64,000 nt of DNA from Dryomyza anilis (taxonomy: Eukaryota > Arthropoda > Insecta > Diptera > Dryomyzidae). Within the stretch, counting starts at the first letter, position 1; every line of letters starts with the position of its first letter. Location of the stretch: positions 3,616,501-3,680,500 of the forward strand of contig OX638133.1 of NCBI GenBank assembly GCA_951804985.1. Reading direction: 5' to 3'. This document shows positions 37,671-50,144 of the stretch, one piece after another. Position numbers and translations under genes: made by a program. Under the pieces are notes generated by a model. It was not told where the DNA came from. It saw only the letters and a list, made by a program, of their open reading frames with translations, and ran no database searches.

Positions 37671-38737
37671 TTAAAAATTGAATTATTGGCTGTCAAAAAG
37701 CATTCTGTACAGGGGGAATTCTGTTTGCGTGAATGAAGTATTGAGTATTAATGAGAATATATAAAATTATTTAATGCTATTTCATTTTTGAGAATTCTTT
37801 CAACACTTAAATAATTACTTAAAAAAGTTAAAAAAATCAACTAGTGAGTGTAAGAGTAATGTTTATATTATATTAATAAAAATTATATAGGGTATTAAAA
37901 ATGTTATAGTGTCTATCAAGATAGGAAACTAATAAATGTTTTTTTTTTCCTAATAACCTGATCAGACACATTATAAACATGATCTAGCCATAATCTTGTC
38001 TGCGTGAATAGGGTAAAGTTTTACTAGTGTATAAAGCTACTTTGTCATCCTAATTAAATTTGCAAAGAATTCATAATTCTGAATAATAGTTTTACTTCAG
38101 TTAATACAAATTAAGATAAACACCAAGCTTTCGGGGTTTTCTCCAAGTTTCTGGAATATTTGGATGAGTTATTGTTTTTTATATTAAATTTTCAAATCTC
38201 CGCCCTTCACTAGTTGAAATTGTGTTAGATCCATGAATCATTTATTATTACCTTGTCTTAGTCCTACCAGTTACATGAACAAACTGATCTGCCCATGATT
38301 TTATCTTTCCAAATAGGTCTATCAAAGTACGCTTGTTCCCGGCAATCATTAGACCAAATTATAGTACAAATCATAATACTATAGAAAATATACAACTGTT
38401 TGTGTCTATATGGTGTAAAGATTCCATTCCTACGTAAAAGTACACCGAGAAAAAACCATTTTAAAGATATTTGAAAACTTAAAAATTTAAGTTCTTGCTT
38501 TTGATTTTGAATTAATTTTAAAATTTGAAATTACGCTTTTTTAAAGTTTGTCTTTCAAAATTGAAGGGTTTGGTGCAAAAGGTGTTAAGTCCACATTTTT
38601 TTAAATTGAGATTTTGATGACATATTACATTTTAAAATAAAGCTTACTCCGTTTGGTACCAATATCATTCATCCTAAATAGGGTCGATCAAGATAGGTAA
38701 CTAATAAACAACCAATTTTTAAAGGTAAAATAAAGAA

Positions 38738-38993
38738 TATATCGTCGGTGATACTGCAAAACCGCCTAACTACATTTTCGAATACCTCTTACAAAATGAA
38801 TTTTACAGAAGACACAAAACTATTTTCAGTCCTAATTTTGCACTTACTTCATACAAAATTAAGTATGTCATAACTTATAATGGTATTTTTCTAATTTATC
38901 CTATCAACATATCATTAAAAACCCGATTATAACACAAAATTATGCGTAATTTTTACATGCAGTTAGGCTTTTTTGAAGTATCACCGACGATAT
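38738..38993. mobile_element. Foldback MITE with ATATCGTCGGTGATACT ends
   Basis: Left ATATCGTCGGTGATACTGCA with CCGCCTAACT, right AGTTAGGCTTTTTTGAAGTA then TCACCGACGATAT. 256 bp, non-coding, in the large vg intron. Confidence 0.88.
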
Positions 38994-39168
38994 CTGACTT
39001 AATAACTAATGAAACCACAATAGATATTACAAAATTATACTACCGAAAGGAGGAAATACATCAAACGTTAAAATCATGAAAAGTAATATAAATTAAATTT
39101 TTCATACACATGTCCAGCAAGTTTAAAATGCATTTTAAAACCAATATAATTGCAAATCTAACAATAGA

Positions 39169-39391
39169 TACACCCAGAAAAAAATTTCCTCAAATCCCAT
39201 TAAAATTGGTCAATAGGACAATTATTGATTTAATAGTACACAATAAATACATCTTTTTTTATAAACTCAATGGCAATGTCATGGTTTTTTCTATTATTTA
39301 ATGGTATTTTTCGGTAAAAATAATAATTTATCCTATAGACTATTTTTAATAGTAAAAACTATAATTTATAAAGCATATTTTTCTGGGTGTA
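39169..39391. mobile_element. MITE with TACACCCAGAAAAA ends, copy 1
   Basis: Left TACACCCAGAAAAAAATTTC and right TTTTTCTGGGTGTA are inverted; about 223 bp. A second copy in the opposite orientation is at 43050-43265 in the next vg intron. Confidence 0.85.
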
Positions 39392-40199
39392 CATATTTTA
39401 CACAAAGGTTAAAAAAAATCACAAAATTGGTTGATTTTCCAGCAAAGTGTATAAATGAACTAGAACTTTTTTGCACCAATCCCTTCAATTATAATTTGCT
39501 TTTTATGAAATTGAAAGAGTTTGAAGATAGAAAGAATAACTGATCATGATCTTATTAAGCTACCCGTTAACATAACCGTGTTATAAGGTTACCGTGAATT
39601 CGACTTGCTTCCAATTATCCGATAAAATTTCAGCAGTTTTAGTCTTATCAAAGGGTTTCCCACTAATGGTGCCTTCAATCTATAAAATGCTGCCACAATG
39701 TAGTTGTTTCCCGCCAGAAAATATAAGGTCTATCTGCGACCAGCTTAAGATTGAAATAAGTTGTACTTTATACGACTTATAAAGTATGTTTCAATATGAT
39801 TTTATTAATGTTTTGTACTGCATTATTGATATAGAATTGAAAGTGCAAATCACTTTGGAAAAGGTACATTTTTGGTTTGCGTCTAAAAGCCATGTTGTGT
39901 TTTATATTTATAATATGTGACATATTTATAATATCCATTAGTATTGATATATATTCCGTAGTTCGCATTTTTATGTTATTTTATTATATTCAATATTAGT
40001 GGCTCCAGTTCTGTATTCGTTTCGTTATTTTATTTTATTAAAAAATTTTTTAGAAACATAAAATAGTATTAAAATCGTTGATTAGCTGACCTGTTCCATT
40101 TAATGTACCAACATTACAGATTATTTTTATAAAATAATCAAATTATAATTCCTACTTACTTTTTAGTTTATTAAGTAAACGTGAAAACTATTCATACTG

Positions 40200-41079
40200 G
40201 TAATGCCGAACCAAAACCGGTATGTGATAGTTTCATGGCAGGAAGAGTAAGACCTCAGGAGTACCATCTTCACTGCATTGTTGACGCTGATGTATATGCT
40301 ACCGCACTTCGTTAAATCTTCCTTTTCGATAAGTCCGACCAGATTTCGCTGTACGATTAACTTTTAGTGGCTTTGGTGTTCGAATCGACAACAACAACAA
40401 CAAAAACACATGAGCTTGTATACTAATTGTATTGAACACGATATTCGGGTTTGCTTCGCCTGCTTTTATAATGTGTGAACCGCAAGACAACGGTCGGTCG
40501 GTCTGTCTGTTTGTCTGTCTTTTCACGGGTACATCTTCGACGCATAACTCCGCACATTGTCGCCCATTTATCACAATATTTATTGATATGCATTTGTGAG
40601 TTCGTGCGCCTATTAAGAGCTATCTTAAGTGTAAACCTATAATTATCGTTTTTAATGGCACTATTTTACAACGAGAGTCAACACCTAAAACCGACATCGT
40701 TTACGTACTTTACGGATGCACAATACAAAGGCGCCAAATTATTAGGGTTGCCTCTCGCTGGATGACAGTTTGCTCTGATTTGTGTTAATTTTAAACAGCA
40801 AATGTCACACTTTAGACTCATAAATCAATGTGAACGCACCATTAACACTATGCGACAGCCACAGAGAGCACGTCGCTCGACTCGGCGCGACCCCAGTCGC
40901 CTTCGGTCCCTGTGGGACGTTGGGACGATGCGCACGGGGGCACAGGGGCCAAACCATTAGAGCCTATTACTTTTAATTTGGGGTAACATTGCCACAAACC
41001 AATCGCAGCTAAAAATCAATTTTCATAAATTAAATCACGTGTGTCACTTCGATTTGCTTATAGTTTTTCGTATTTTTAG
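40200..41079 (+). promoter_or_regulatory. vg: Repeat-poor block before vg coding exon 2; candidate boundary-enhancer region
   Basis: The last 0.9 kb of this intron is free of the repeat families that fill the rest of it and is GC-richer toward the exon. In Drosophila the vg boundary enhancer, driven by Notch/Su(H), lies in the second intron, which corresponds to this one if a non-coding first exon exists. TGTGTGAA at about 40472 fits a relaxed Su(H) consensus. This is a positional inference; no enhancer alignment was possible. Confidence 0.3.
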
Positions 41080-41419
41080 TTCAACCAAGATTTATATTCG
41101 TCGTCGGGCGTGCAACTGGCTTCGTCGAGTGCGTCGGGGAGCTCACACTCGCCCTGCAGTCCCATATTGCCGCCGTCGGTGAGTGCGAATGCGGCTGCGG
41201 TTGTAGCAGCTGCCCATAACACAGCAGCTGCGGCAGCGGTGCAGGCCGCTAATCAGACTCCGAACATATCTACGTCATCAGCACTGCCGCTCAGCGGTGG
41301 AGGAGGCGGCGGCGGTGGAGGAGGAGGACCAGTCATCGGCAGCAGTACTGATAACACGATACAGAGCAGAGCTCACACCAAAGAAGAAGATCTGGGTAAT
41401 GCGCGTAATGACGCCAATG
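41080..41419 (+). CDS. vg: vestigial, coding exon 2
   Basis: Encodes residues 33-145 (FNQDLYSSSGVQLASSS onward). It holds the conserved SGSSHSPCSPILPPSVSANA block, a poly-alanine stretch, then a run of 11 glycines and AHTKEEDL. It is phase 0 at the start and ends in phase 1 at AATG|GTATGT; two earlier GTAATG strings would break the reading frame to the next exon. The long histidine-rich region that D. melanogaster has between the glycine tract and KEEDL is nearly absent, explaining much of the shorter length. Confidence 0.93.
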
Positions 41420-41832
41420 GTATGTAAATATCATTATAGTTTTAAGAAGTATTTGGGGTTTATACCACATCTCTAGTAGAAATTTAACCTTTTGAGTGCG
41501 AATTTTACTAAGACTCAATTTCATCATGTTAATGAACAAGTGTACATCATATTGAAGAATTTGGTTCATCAAACCATATTCATTTAATATCATAAATCTT
41601 ATAAGAATTTTAAATACATAAATGTTAAATGGAGAAAAAATTTTGTTTGAACTTGATGTTAAAAAATATTGAAAATGAAAAACATTAAAAAAAAAACGAA
41701 CATGACTCTAGTATAATTTCTACTAATGATGTAACTTAACCGAATTTTAAGACCATCAAATTATACAATTTTTCACTACAGTTAAAATGGATATGGCAGG
41801 AAATCGAACGAATTATAATAACGTAAACATTT

Positions 41833-42257
41833 ATACAGGGTGTTTGGTTCATCGATGTCTATAACTCGGCAGGATGATTCAAAAAAAATAAGAAAATGCA
41901 AAATAAAAATATATCCTATTTTGCACCCAGTTTAAGATACAGGGTGTTTAGTAAATGCATTTTACTTACATAGTCTATTCAATAAAATTGGTTATAAAAT
42001 TTAATTTCTTAATAACTGAATATCAAATTTTCATTTTATTTTAGACAATTAAATTACCTTTCCAATGGTATATCACATTCTCGAATCTCATAATTTTTTC
42101 CTTTTTTAAAATGTACGTAAATTTGAAATTTTCAAAAATAAAATTACTAAACACCCTGTATCTTAAACTGGGTGGAAAATAGGACATATTTTTATTTAAT
42201 ATTTTAATTTTTTTTTGAATCATTGAGTTATTGACATCGATGAACCAAACATCCTTA
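41833..42257. mobile_element. TIR element ACAGGGTGTTTGGTTCATCG, copy 1
   Basis: Left TACAGGGTGTTTGGTTCATC and right GACATCGATGAACCAAACAT are inverted; a second inner inverted pair is formed by CAGTTTAAGATACAGGGTGT and ACACCCTGTATCTTAAACTG. About 425 bp, no ORF. Copy 2 is at 44872-45369 in the next intron. Confidence 0.88.
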
Positions 42258-42866
42258 TAAATCCAAATATTTTTGTAAATTCTATTAAAATTATCTATGT
42301 TGTATGGATTTCATGTTAGTACCAATAGTACACTCTGCAGATTTTTTAGTTAGTGATGAGCACAAAATGACTATTTCGATTTTATTGTAACGATACGGTT
42401 TCGGTATACCAAATCGATGTTAATTTTAGTTAAAAGTTTGTGTATCTGGAGCAAAAAGTAGAATTATAATCATAAACCTAAAATTTGCACCCAGTACGTC
42501 ATTCGTTTCGATAATGTTACGATATGCAAGATACAGGGGAATTTACACAATATCGGACACTTTCCTGTAGTCATCGCTAAATTGGACCTATATGGTAATT
42601 AGATGAGTTTAGTCACGTTTTTCTCGGTACAAGTCATTTTGCGAAATCGAATCGATATCGAAAAAAAAAATAATAAAAGTTGGAGATTGCTTTGAAAAAT
42701 AGTGCGATATTTATCGAATGCGATATCGAGTGATAAATATTTAAATGTTGTATTTTGTCATAAAATTCAAATGTACGAGTAATGTTAAAAATTACAAGCG
42801 ATAAAGTATGATATAAAACTTTTGTTTATCAAAATTTAGTTGGAGAAAGATTTGAGGCATCGAAGG

Positions 42867-42978
42867 TCTCTGAGACAAGGCAGATAGGAATGGTTTTAAT
42901 TTAGGCTAAGTTCATTAGAATGTCTCCGAAACATGGCAGACTGGGATGGTTTTAATTTAGGCTAAGTTCATTAGATTA
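42867..42978. repeat. Two-copy tandem duplication of about 60 bp
   Basis: Both units contain GGCAGA, GGGATGG/GGAATGG and the identical TTTTAATTTAGGCTAAGTTC followed by ATTAGA. Non-coding, in the vg intron between coding exons 2 and 3. Confidence 0.85.
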
Positions 42979-43049
42979 GAACCGGATTCGTATTCTAGAA
43001 CTGTTCTTTAAAGTATTGTATTTTCAACAAGTTCTTTTTTTCTAATATA

Positions 43050-43265
43050 TACACCCAGAAAAAATACTATATAAATAATAGTTTTTTTTACTATTAAAAA
43101 TAGTCAGACTATTATTTTAATCGGAAAATATCATTAAATACTCGAAAATACCATAACATTGCCATTGAGTTTATATGAGAATTTTTATTTTTTGTATACT
43201 ATTAAATCAATAATATCCTATTGACCAATTTTAAAGGGATTTGAGGGATTTTTTATCTAGGTGTA
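43050..43265. mobile_element. MITE with TACACCCAGAAAAA ends, copy 2
   Basis: Left TACACCCAGAAAAAATACTA, right TTTTTTATCTAGGTGTA; internal CATTGCCATTGAGTTTAT is shared (inverted) with copy 1 at 39169-39391. Confidence 0.82.
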
Positions 43266-44078
43266 CTATAGTATGAACTTAGTTAGACTTTTTTTTTTTA
43301 GAATCAAGAATATATTTATTGGAAATATTCCATATAAAAATTAAAATTGTATTTAATTCAATACGATCGAATTTGTTTTAATACTGTTTCAGATTTCATG
43401 TTTTCAATACATATAAACGGTTTTAAATCATTAAATTAATCTGTACAAAATTTATGTAACGTATTCAATTAAATTAGTTTTGTTAAATATATAAATTTCA
43501 GAAAATACAGATAACATTTTTTTTAAGATGAGTTTGATAAAAACGAAATTGTCCCAAAAAAAAAACTACTTTAGGGATATTCTATTTTAAATCAACGAAC
43601 GGATTTCCCCTACCCCCTCCGAATTAATTTAAATTTAATACAAATACTGTACCTTATTAAACTAAGACAATTTATAAATTTTAGACCTCTAGCATATATG
43701 GTTCCCGAAATATGGAGGGTTAAAAAGTAAAAAAATGCCATATTAAAGGCCATCTTAATAGTTTGCAAATGATACCTCAATTGATCTTGTACTTAAACTA
43801 GTTTTTATGATAAAGGCAATTAAGTTAACCCTCCTTTTTACCTATTTTTTCACGTTTTAAGCCGCCATATTTCAAGAACCATTGAAGGTAGAGGTTTAAA
43901 ATTTTGCATAGTTTTTAGTTTAATATTAGAGAACACTCATAAAAATTGTTTTCAATTTCAAAGAGGTTGATGTTTAAATTTTTTATTTTTTAGTTGACTT
44001 AAAATGTTCCTATATATTTTAGATTTACGAAAATTGAATTTTTATCATCTGCTAATATCAAAATTTATCTGTTTACAG

Positions 44079-44324
44079 CGAGGCTTGTGGGATCTCATCA
44101 CAATGATTCTTCGTGCTCGTCGGCACCAGACTCTCCACGCCATACACTCCACAGCGCACAAGCGAAGGGTCACCATATGGACACCTCAAATGTGAATAGT
44201 CAGGGGAGAGCTCAATACTTGTCAGCATCCTGCGTCGTTTTCACAAGCTATTCTGGCGATGCGTCCAGCGTAGTCGATGAACATTTCTCTAGAGCACTGA
44301 ATTTTAGTAATAAAGATAGCAAAG
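44079..44324 (+). CDS. vg: vestigial, coding exon 3 (Scalloped-binding TONDU domain)
   Basis: Residues 146-227. After RLVGSHHNDSSCSSAPDSPR comes the TONDU/Vestigial domain at residues about 190-227, beginning AQYLSASCVVFTSYSGDASS and ending with VDEHFSRALNFSNKDSK. In the fly protein this segment wraps around the TEAD domain of Scalloped. The VDEHFSRAL helix and the preceding VVF strand are intact, so Scalloped binding should be preserved. Acceptor TTTACAG at 44078, donor AAAG|GTTTGT. Confidence 0.95.
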
Positions 44325-44871
44325 GTTTGTAATTATAAAACAATTTACACCATTTACACATCCTATATGACTGTCTAACAAGTACTACATGAAACAAGAT
44401 ATAAATTTGTTTTTTTTTTTTGTTTTTTAAATATCAAAGGGAAAAACGTATGGAAATTAGCAGCTATTCATTCTGTCTCAGTTCTCATTACAACATAATT
44501 ATATTTATATTTTGCTAAATATGTTCCATGAACCATGATGTAAAATGATGTTGGAAAAAAAAAGAACTTCATTGCGGCATAAAAACTGTCAACCTTGCTG
44601 TTGAAGTCTTTTAACAAAGAGCTAATTTCTCTGAAGTTTGATCAAAAAACTTTTACCGTCATGTAGCTGTCAGCTCTGTTTTGAATTCATGTACAAATTG
44701 TTTCGCAGAAAAAATATCTCTTAATTATCAGACACTCTACACAAATTGTGCATATGATATGTTTAGTTGATATTTTGGTCTGGGTAGAATTTATTAATTG
44801 GAAAAATATAGGGAATTGTAGGTAATAGATGTTCTAATCAACCCGTGTTTACCTATTATATCATTTTATGT

Positions 44872-45369
44872 TATACAGGGTGTTTGGTTCATCGATGCAA
44901 TAACGCGGGAGGTGATTCTATGGTTCAAAAAAATAAGAAAATGTTAAATAAAAATATGTCCTATTTTGCACGCAGTTTAAGATACAGGGTGTTTAGTAAA
45001 TGCAAATGGTCTATTCAAGAAAATTGTTTATAAAATACAAATTTTGACTTTCTCATCGATTTTTTATTTTTGTAAATTTCAACTTAACCTACATTTTAAA
45101 AAAGGAATACATCATGGGATTCGAGAATGTGATGTACCATTGGAAAGGTAATTTAATTGTCTTAAATATGAGTGATTCATTTATCAACAGATTCAATTTT
45201 ATAACTAATTTTCTTGAATAGATAATGTAAGTAATATGAATTTACTAAACACCCTGTATCTTAAACTGGGTGCAAAACAATACATATTTTTTTTTTAAGA
45301 TTTTCTCATTTTTTTGAATCATAAAATCACCTCCCGAGTAATTGACATGGATGAACTAAACACCCTGAT
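44872..45369. mobile_element. TIR element ACAGGGTGTTTGGTTCATCG, copy 2
   Basis: Same outer and inner inverted pairs as 41833-42257 (ATACAGGGTGTTTGGTTCAT; AAACACCCTGTATCTTAAAC), about 500 bp. It keeps GGGAGGTGATTC near the left and its inverse near the right, which copy 1 has lost. Confidence 0.88.
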
Positions 45370-45661
45370 ATTCTTATAGAATTTATTTTCTAGACGAAAT
45401 GAGTTTTTGTCATTCTTTAGCTTGGTAAGCGTTATATGTGAAGTCACACTCATATTTCTTAGGTCTAAAATATGCACGAAAACTCACACATCACGAATTG
45501 ACATCGAGACTAAAAATACCTATCATGGTTCCCGAGATATATAATTTTATGCTTAAAAAAGCGTTTTTGAATACATCTTTTTCGGGATACACTTTTGTGC
45601 TTTAAAATTATAATTATTAATATTAAAACCGATACCGATTTAAATATTGCGATAATAATGA

Positions 45662-45965
45662 TAATAGTTTGACGCTACAGTCCTGTATAGAACTTCGGCC
45701 GAGCTCTCTCACCACTTTGAGCTGTGCGTGTTATATTTGTACTCAAAGTGGTGGGAACTACAGTTTATTGCCGAATCCGAACGGCGGGTGAGATCTTTTC
45801 ATAGGCAATGGTTTTACTCTCGTAGGTTTGCCATTTACTGCCGAGAGGTAGCGCGGTATAGAAAAATGTTTCTATGAAAAGATGTTGTTAGCCCCAGTCC
45901 AGGCTTGAACCGAGGACTTTTCGGCTCGCAGTCCAACGCACTAACCACTGAGCTACCGCGGCTAC
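45662..45965 (-). mobile_element. tRNA-derived SINE, full-length copy
   Basis: Read leftward it starts GTAGCCGCGGTAGCTCAGTG with a pol III A box (TAGCTCAGTGG), then B box GGTTCAAGCCT about 45 bp on, followed by a 230-bp body ending ACTGTAGCGTCAAACTATTA. It is not a functional tRNA: the anticodon arm has an enlarged loop. Its near-identical partner is at 48963-49265. Confidence 0.9.
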
Positions 45966-46784
45966 CATTATAAATACCCGTAAATACCCGTAGTTGTTGA
46001 ATTTAAAATAATCTGTACCCTTGTCGTGAATTAAATGTCATATCAAAATTTCATGTGCATAAACGAAATATTGATGAGTCCGTTAAATAGGGTTTCTCTT
46101 TGCATATTTGTACTCTAATTTATAAAAATCCCTACTTCAATTCTAACGATAACGAAATTAAGTATTTCAGAAATAGATAATTTTATAAATCACGAAAAAA
46201 CTGGTTTACTGATGATTTATGAATAAGCCATTCATAAAACATATTTTTTACTATTTTTTTATTTATGAGTTACCCTATATTCAAGAATTACGTATAATAC
46301 TAAAAAAATGTAAATATTCATGTATAAAAAACTGTATATCACTATGCATTTATTATAAATAGAATTCATTAATTTTGTAATTAATCATAACAGGCGAAAT
46401 TATGAATTTTTATTCATAACTTTTGCTTCATATTGCATATTAATTTTCATAACACACAATTCACGTCAGTTCTTAAAAACCATGACGTATCTGCAGTCTA
46501 AAGAAAATTTAAGTGAGTGAATAAGGAGAAAAATGTATCATTTGAAAATAAATATAAATTTAACACAAAAAAAAGTTGAAGTGATGTATTTTTCAATTGA
46601 TTTTTTATGTTCCTTTCCTTCCTATTGCTCGTTTCCCATTGACGTGTTATATTTTCAAATGCGATATTTAAAATTTTATTCGACATAGTTAGGATTTATT
46701 TTTCCATCTGCAGGATAGGGATATTTAGCCAATGTTTTAAATTTTAATCATGTATTATGATTAATAAATCATAAAATGTGTTCT

Positions 46785-47010
46785 AGAACTAGTGATGATC
46801 ATTTGGTTTTTCTGAAAGAGTCTTGCAAAATTTTACTATTAAAATTTTTATAAAAGGAAATAGTTTAAACTGTATATTAATGAATATTCTATTCCTTTTC
46901 ATAATTAGTATGCAGCTTAAGCTATTTGTATCCCCTTCTTTGCTTAAAATTTGAATAGTAAATTTTTGCAAGACTCTTGCAGCAAGATCAAATGATCAAT
47001 TACTCATGAC
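46785..47010. mobile_element. Foldback MITE related to the intron-6 element
   Basis: Left ACTAGTGATGATCATTTGGT with GAGTCTTGCAAAATTTTACT, right GTAAATTTTTGCAAGACTCT and GATCAATTACTCATGAC. The TAGTGATGA ends and the CTTGCAAG motifs resemble the larger element at 53450-55642. Confidence 0.75.
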
Positions 47011-47224
47011 TTCTGAATATATTATACATAAAACTTGAGCAAACATACGCATGATTTTATTAAATAAATATATTAATTGATTTTCACTATAATCATATAT
47101 TATGAATAAAAACCAAATCATTATGATTACTTATTCTTGGCTGGATATCATGATAACTTTTTGCAAAATGTAACCGTATAATACATGATTTATGAGGAAA
47201 TTTCTCTCCGTGTAGAAAATAAAT

Positions 47225-47448
47225 AGTCCTGCAGAACTTAGGCCGAGACCGGGACCTACAGTAGGACCTACACCTATTCATATGCATTGTTTTACTCTCG
47301 TATGTTTGCCAAAGACTGCCGAGAGGTAGCGTGCTATAGAAATATGTTTCTATGAAAAGACGTTATTAAGCCCCAAGCCCTGAGTTGAACCTTTGCTTTC
47401 GGCTCGCAGTCCAACGCACGAATCTACCGCTCTAAGCTACCGACGCCT
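47225..47448 (-). mobile_element. tRNA-derived SINE, diverged copy
   Basis: Same body and tRNA-like head as the 45.7-kb copy (GACTGCCGAGAGGTAGCG, TTCGGCTCGCAGTCCAACGC) but with scattered changes and a partly damaged A box, so it is an older insertion. Confidence 0.82.
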
Positions 47449-47879
47449 TTTATTTAATAAGTCCAAATACAAGCGTTATTAAAAACACCTCGTGTTAGGA
47501 AAAAATAACTGTAAACCGTAAATAGAAAAATTTAAATAGATGCTATAAAATTGAAAATTTCCCATAAAATATAACAACAATGCATTCGTTCGTTCGCACA
47601 TGCATTATAATGGCAGTAGGGCACTTTTTAAAATGACTTCGAACAATTTCAGATTGTGCGCTCGATGCTATGGTATGTGCAAGAAATAATGCAAGGAATG
47701 CAGTACCGTTGATGATGCCAATGTCGAATAGTTTTAATAGATTCATTTTATTTCGACGAGCACACATTGAGTAGTATTTATTCAATTATTTAGGTGCTTA
47801 ATATATCTAGCTGTCTATATACATACGATATATTATTAGCTAATTAGATGCCAGCGAAGTACGTACATTAGGTTTGTTG

Positions 47880-48146
47880 AATATATCGTCGTTGTAGAAC
47901 GAAAAGTCACCAAATACATTTGTATGAAAAACTTAAATTTCGAGTTTGTTGATTAATATTATAAAAAGTAATTGGTGAATTTTTAAAGTTGATATATCAA
48001 TTGATAGATTTGCATTTTCTTATCACGTGGTCAAAAAATTGAAATCATCGATAAAAAATTGACAGATATATAAAGATATTTGTAAATGAATATTTGGCAT
48101 TTTGAAAATCTATTTGGTGAATTTTCGTTCTACAATGACGATATAT
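47880..48146. mobile_element. Foldback MITE ATATCGTCGTTGTAGAACG, copy 1
   Basis: Left ATATCGTCGTTGTAGAACGA then AAAGTCACCAAATACATTT, right TTTTCGTTCTACAATGACGA; about 265 bp. Copy 2 is at 55158-55432, and the first 48 bases of the window are the right end of a third. Confidence 0.9.
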
Positions 48147-48717
48147 TGTAAAAAGGGAAAATTTAATGACTATAACAAATACTGTACAATACCAACTCAG
48201 TATAAAACTAATAATTTATTTTGAAAATGAGCTAAGATAAGTTTGTCACCTCGTGACCTCCTCCGATTAGTGAAATTCATTATGTGAAGATTTAAATTTT
48301 CTTTATTTTTAGAGTTTAACTTATTTTTAAACCAATTATAAAACATATTTTTTTCTAATTTATTTATTAGTGAATTATATTCTTGAGTTATGTACGTACG
48401 TTCAAATTATTCGTACTAAAGCAGGCTATACTTTCACTGAACACATCAATCCTTTAAAATCATAATAGGGAAATTGTATCATCTCGACTCTAGAGAATTA
48501 GTTTATTATTAACCAAGTCTATGGGTCTTTGGTATATTCAATTTGATCATTCGTGTCCGGTATGTAAAAGTATATTGATCAGCGTGAACTCCTCAGTTGA
48601 TTTAATCCGATTAGTTACAAAAACTACATAATCTGTTCATAATAAGGTCTACGCTAATAGGATATATTTCTATTGGTGAACATCATGAACAAGTCTAAAA
48701 TGTCAAAACGGGAGGGG

Positions 48718-48811
48718 AACGTAACATAAAAATACCAAAAAAGGGGATTTTACGTCCGATGCTTTTATCCGAATATTTCGTCAAATTCCGGTGACATTTA
48801 GATTGTTACGT
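48718..48811. repeat. 90-bp repeat, first of a pair (second at 51257-51345)
   Basis: ACGTAACATAAAAATACCAA, TTTTACGTCCGATG and GAATATTTCGTCAAATTCC occur just left of the nested MITE and again near its right end. Both copies are in the same orientation. Confidence 0.82.
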
Positions 48812-48962
48812 TTTGTCTATTATAACTGGAGCTTGAGGATACACAGAAAACAAAAATGCATCAATATGAGTAATTTGTTCGTAAATTTGTTCAATAATTA
48901 CTAGATTCATCATACCACCATTCACTATATGACATATTCATGAATACATTCATTATATATAT

Positions 48963-49265
48963 GTAGCCGCGGTAGCTCAGTGGTTAGTGCGTTATACTGC
49001 GAGCCGAAAGGTCCCCGGTTCAAGCCTGGACTGGGGCTAACAACATCTTTTCATAGAAACATTTTTCTATACCGCGCTACCTCTCGTCAGTAAATGGCAA
49101 ACCTCCGAGAGTAAAAACTTTGCCTATGAAAAGCTCTCACCCGCCGTTCGGATTTGGCAATAAACTGTAGGTCCCACCACTTTGAGTACAAATATAACAC
49201 GCACAGCTCAAAATGGTGAGAGAGCTCGGCCTAAGTTCTTATAGGACTGTAGTGCCAAACTATTA
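48963..49265 (+). mobile_element. tRNA-derived SINE, full-length copy inside a MITE
   Basis: GTAGCCGCGGTAGCTCAGTG, A box TAGCTCAGTGG at 48973-48983, B box GGTTCAAGCCT at 49018-49028, body to ACTGTAGTGCCAAACTATT. Flanked by similar ATTATATATATG and ATTATTATATATG, a plausible target-site duplication within the host MITE. Confidence 0.92.
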
Positions 49266-49705
49266 TATTATTATTATATATGAAATTATTCGAACCATCT
49301 AACAACGTAGTGAAGATCGAAATATTCAATACAATGAATTTGAATCCTCATATTGATGAATTTGTTCATAATATTTATGAATATGATATTTTTTACGAAT
49401 TTTTCAAATAAAACTTTTTTTTTTAGAAAATAATTCGAAATAAAGTTTGTTGTAATAATTTTATTTAAACAAGAAAAAAAATTTCGAAAAAAAATATATT
49501 TGTTGTAATAATTTTATTTAAAAAATATAAAGAAAAAAAATTTCGAAAAAAAAATTATTTGAAAAAATTTTACAAAAACAAATTTTTTGAAAAAAAAAAA
49601 AAAAACTTTTTTGCAAAAAAAAAATTTCGAAAAAAAAAATTATTAATATATTTTTATAAATATAATTTTTATTAAAAAAAAGTTGTAAATATAAATAAAT
49701 ATATT

Positions 49706-50099
49706 AAAGGGATTCATATCAATCGCGTAAACCTCGTAATTTGTGGAAACCCCTTAAATAGTAGAAATATACGCAAAAATTGTATGAGAATATTTTACGC
49801 TCAACTCGTAAATTTATTTGTCGATTTCTAAGTATGTGAAAATAATGTAAATAAAATTTCATTAATGTTTTATTTTATCTTTTCGTTAGATGTCAATAAA
49901 ATTATGTTTTGTGACAAATGCGTTTTTATTAAATTGTGTTGTGAAATTATTATAAGTGATATAACTAATAATTGGAGTGAAACCAAAATTTTATAAAGTA
50001 GTTCACGCGAAGCTAGATAAAAGTGCGTTCATGTCGAGTTACACGTAATTTTATTTTTTTACGAGATGAGAAATTTACAGTACTGATATGAATCCCCTT
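49706..50099. mobile_element. MITE with AAGGGGATTCATATCA ends, copy 2, nested
   Basis: Left AAAGGGATTCATATCAATCG, right CTGATATGAATCCCCTT; about 394 bp. Flanked by TTAT-type sequence continuous with the host MITE on both sides (ATATAAATATATTA before, TTATAAAACATTTTACTAAT after). Confidence 0.85.
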
Positions 50100-50144
50100 A
50101 TTATAAAACATTTTACTAATTTATGCAATTTATGTCGAGCAAAC

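Noticed and set aside
48966..49038. tRNA gene
   Set aside because: A and B boxes are present but the anticodon arm is distorted and the same head with the same 230-bp body recurs at 45.7 and 47.4 kb, so it is a SINE head.
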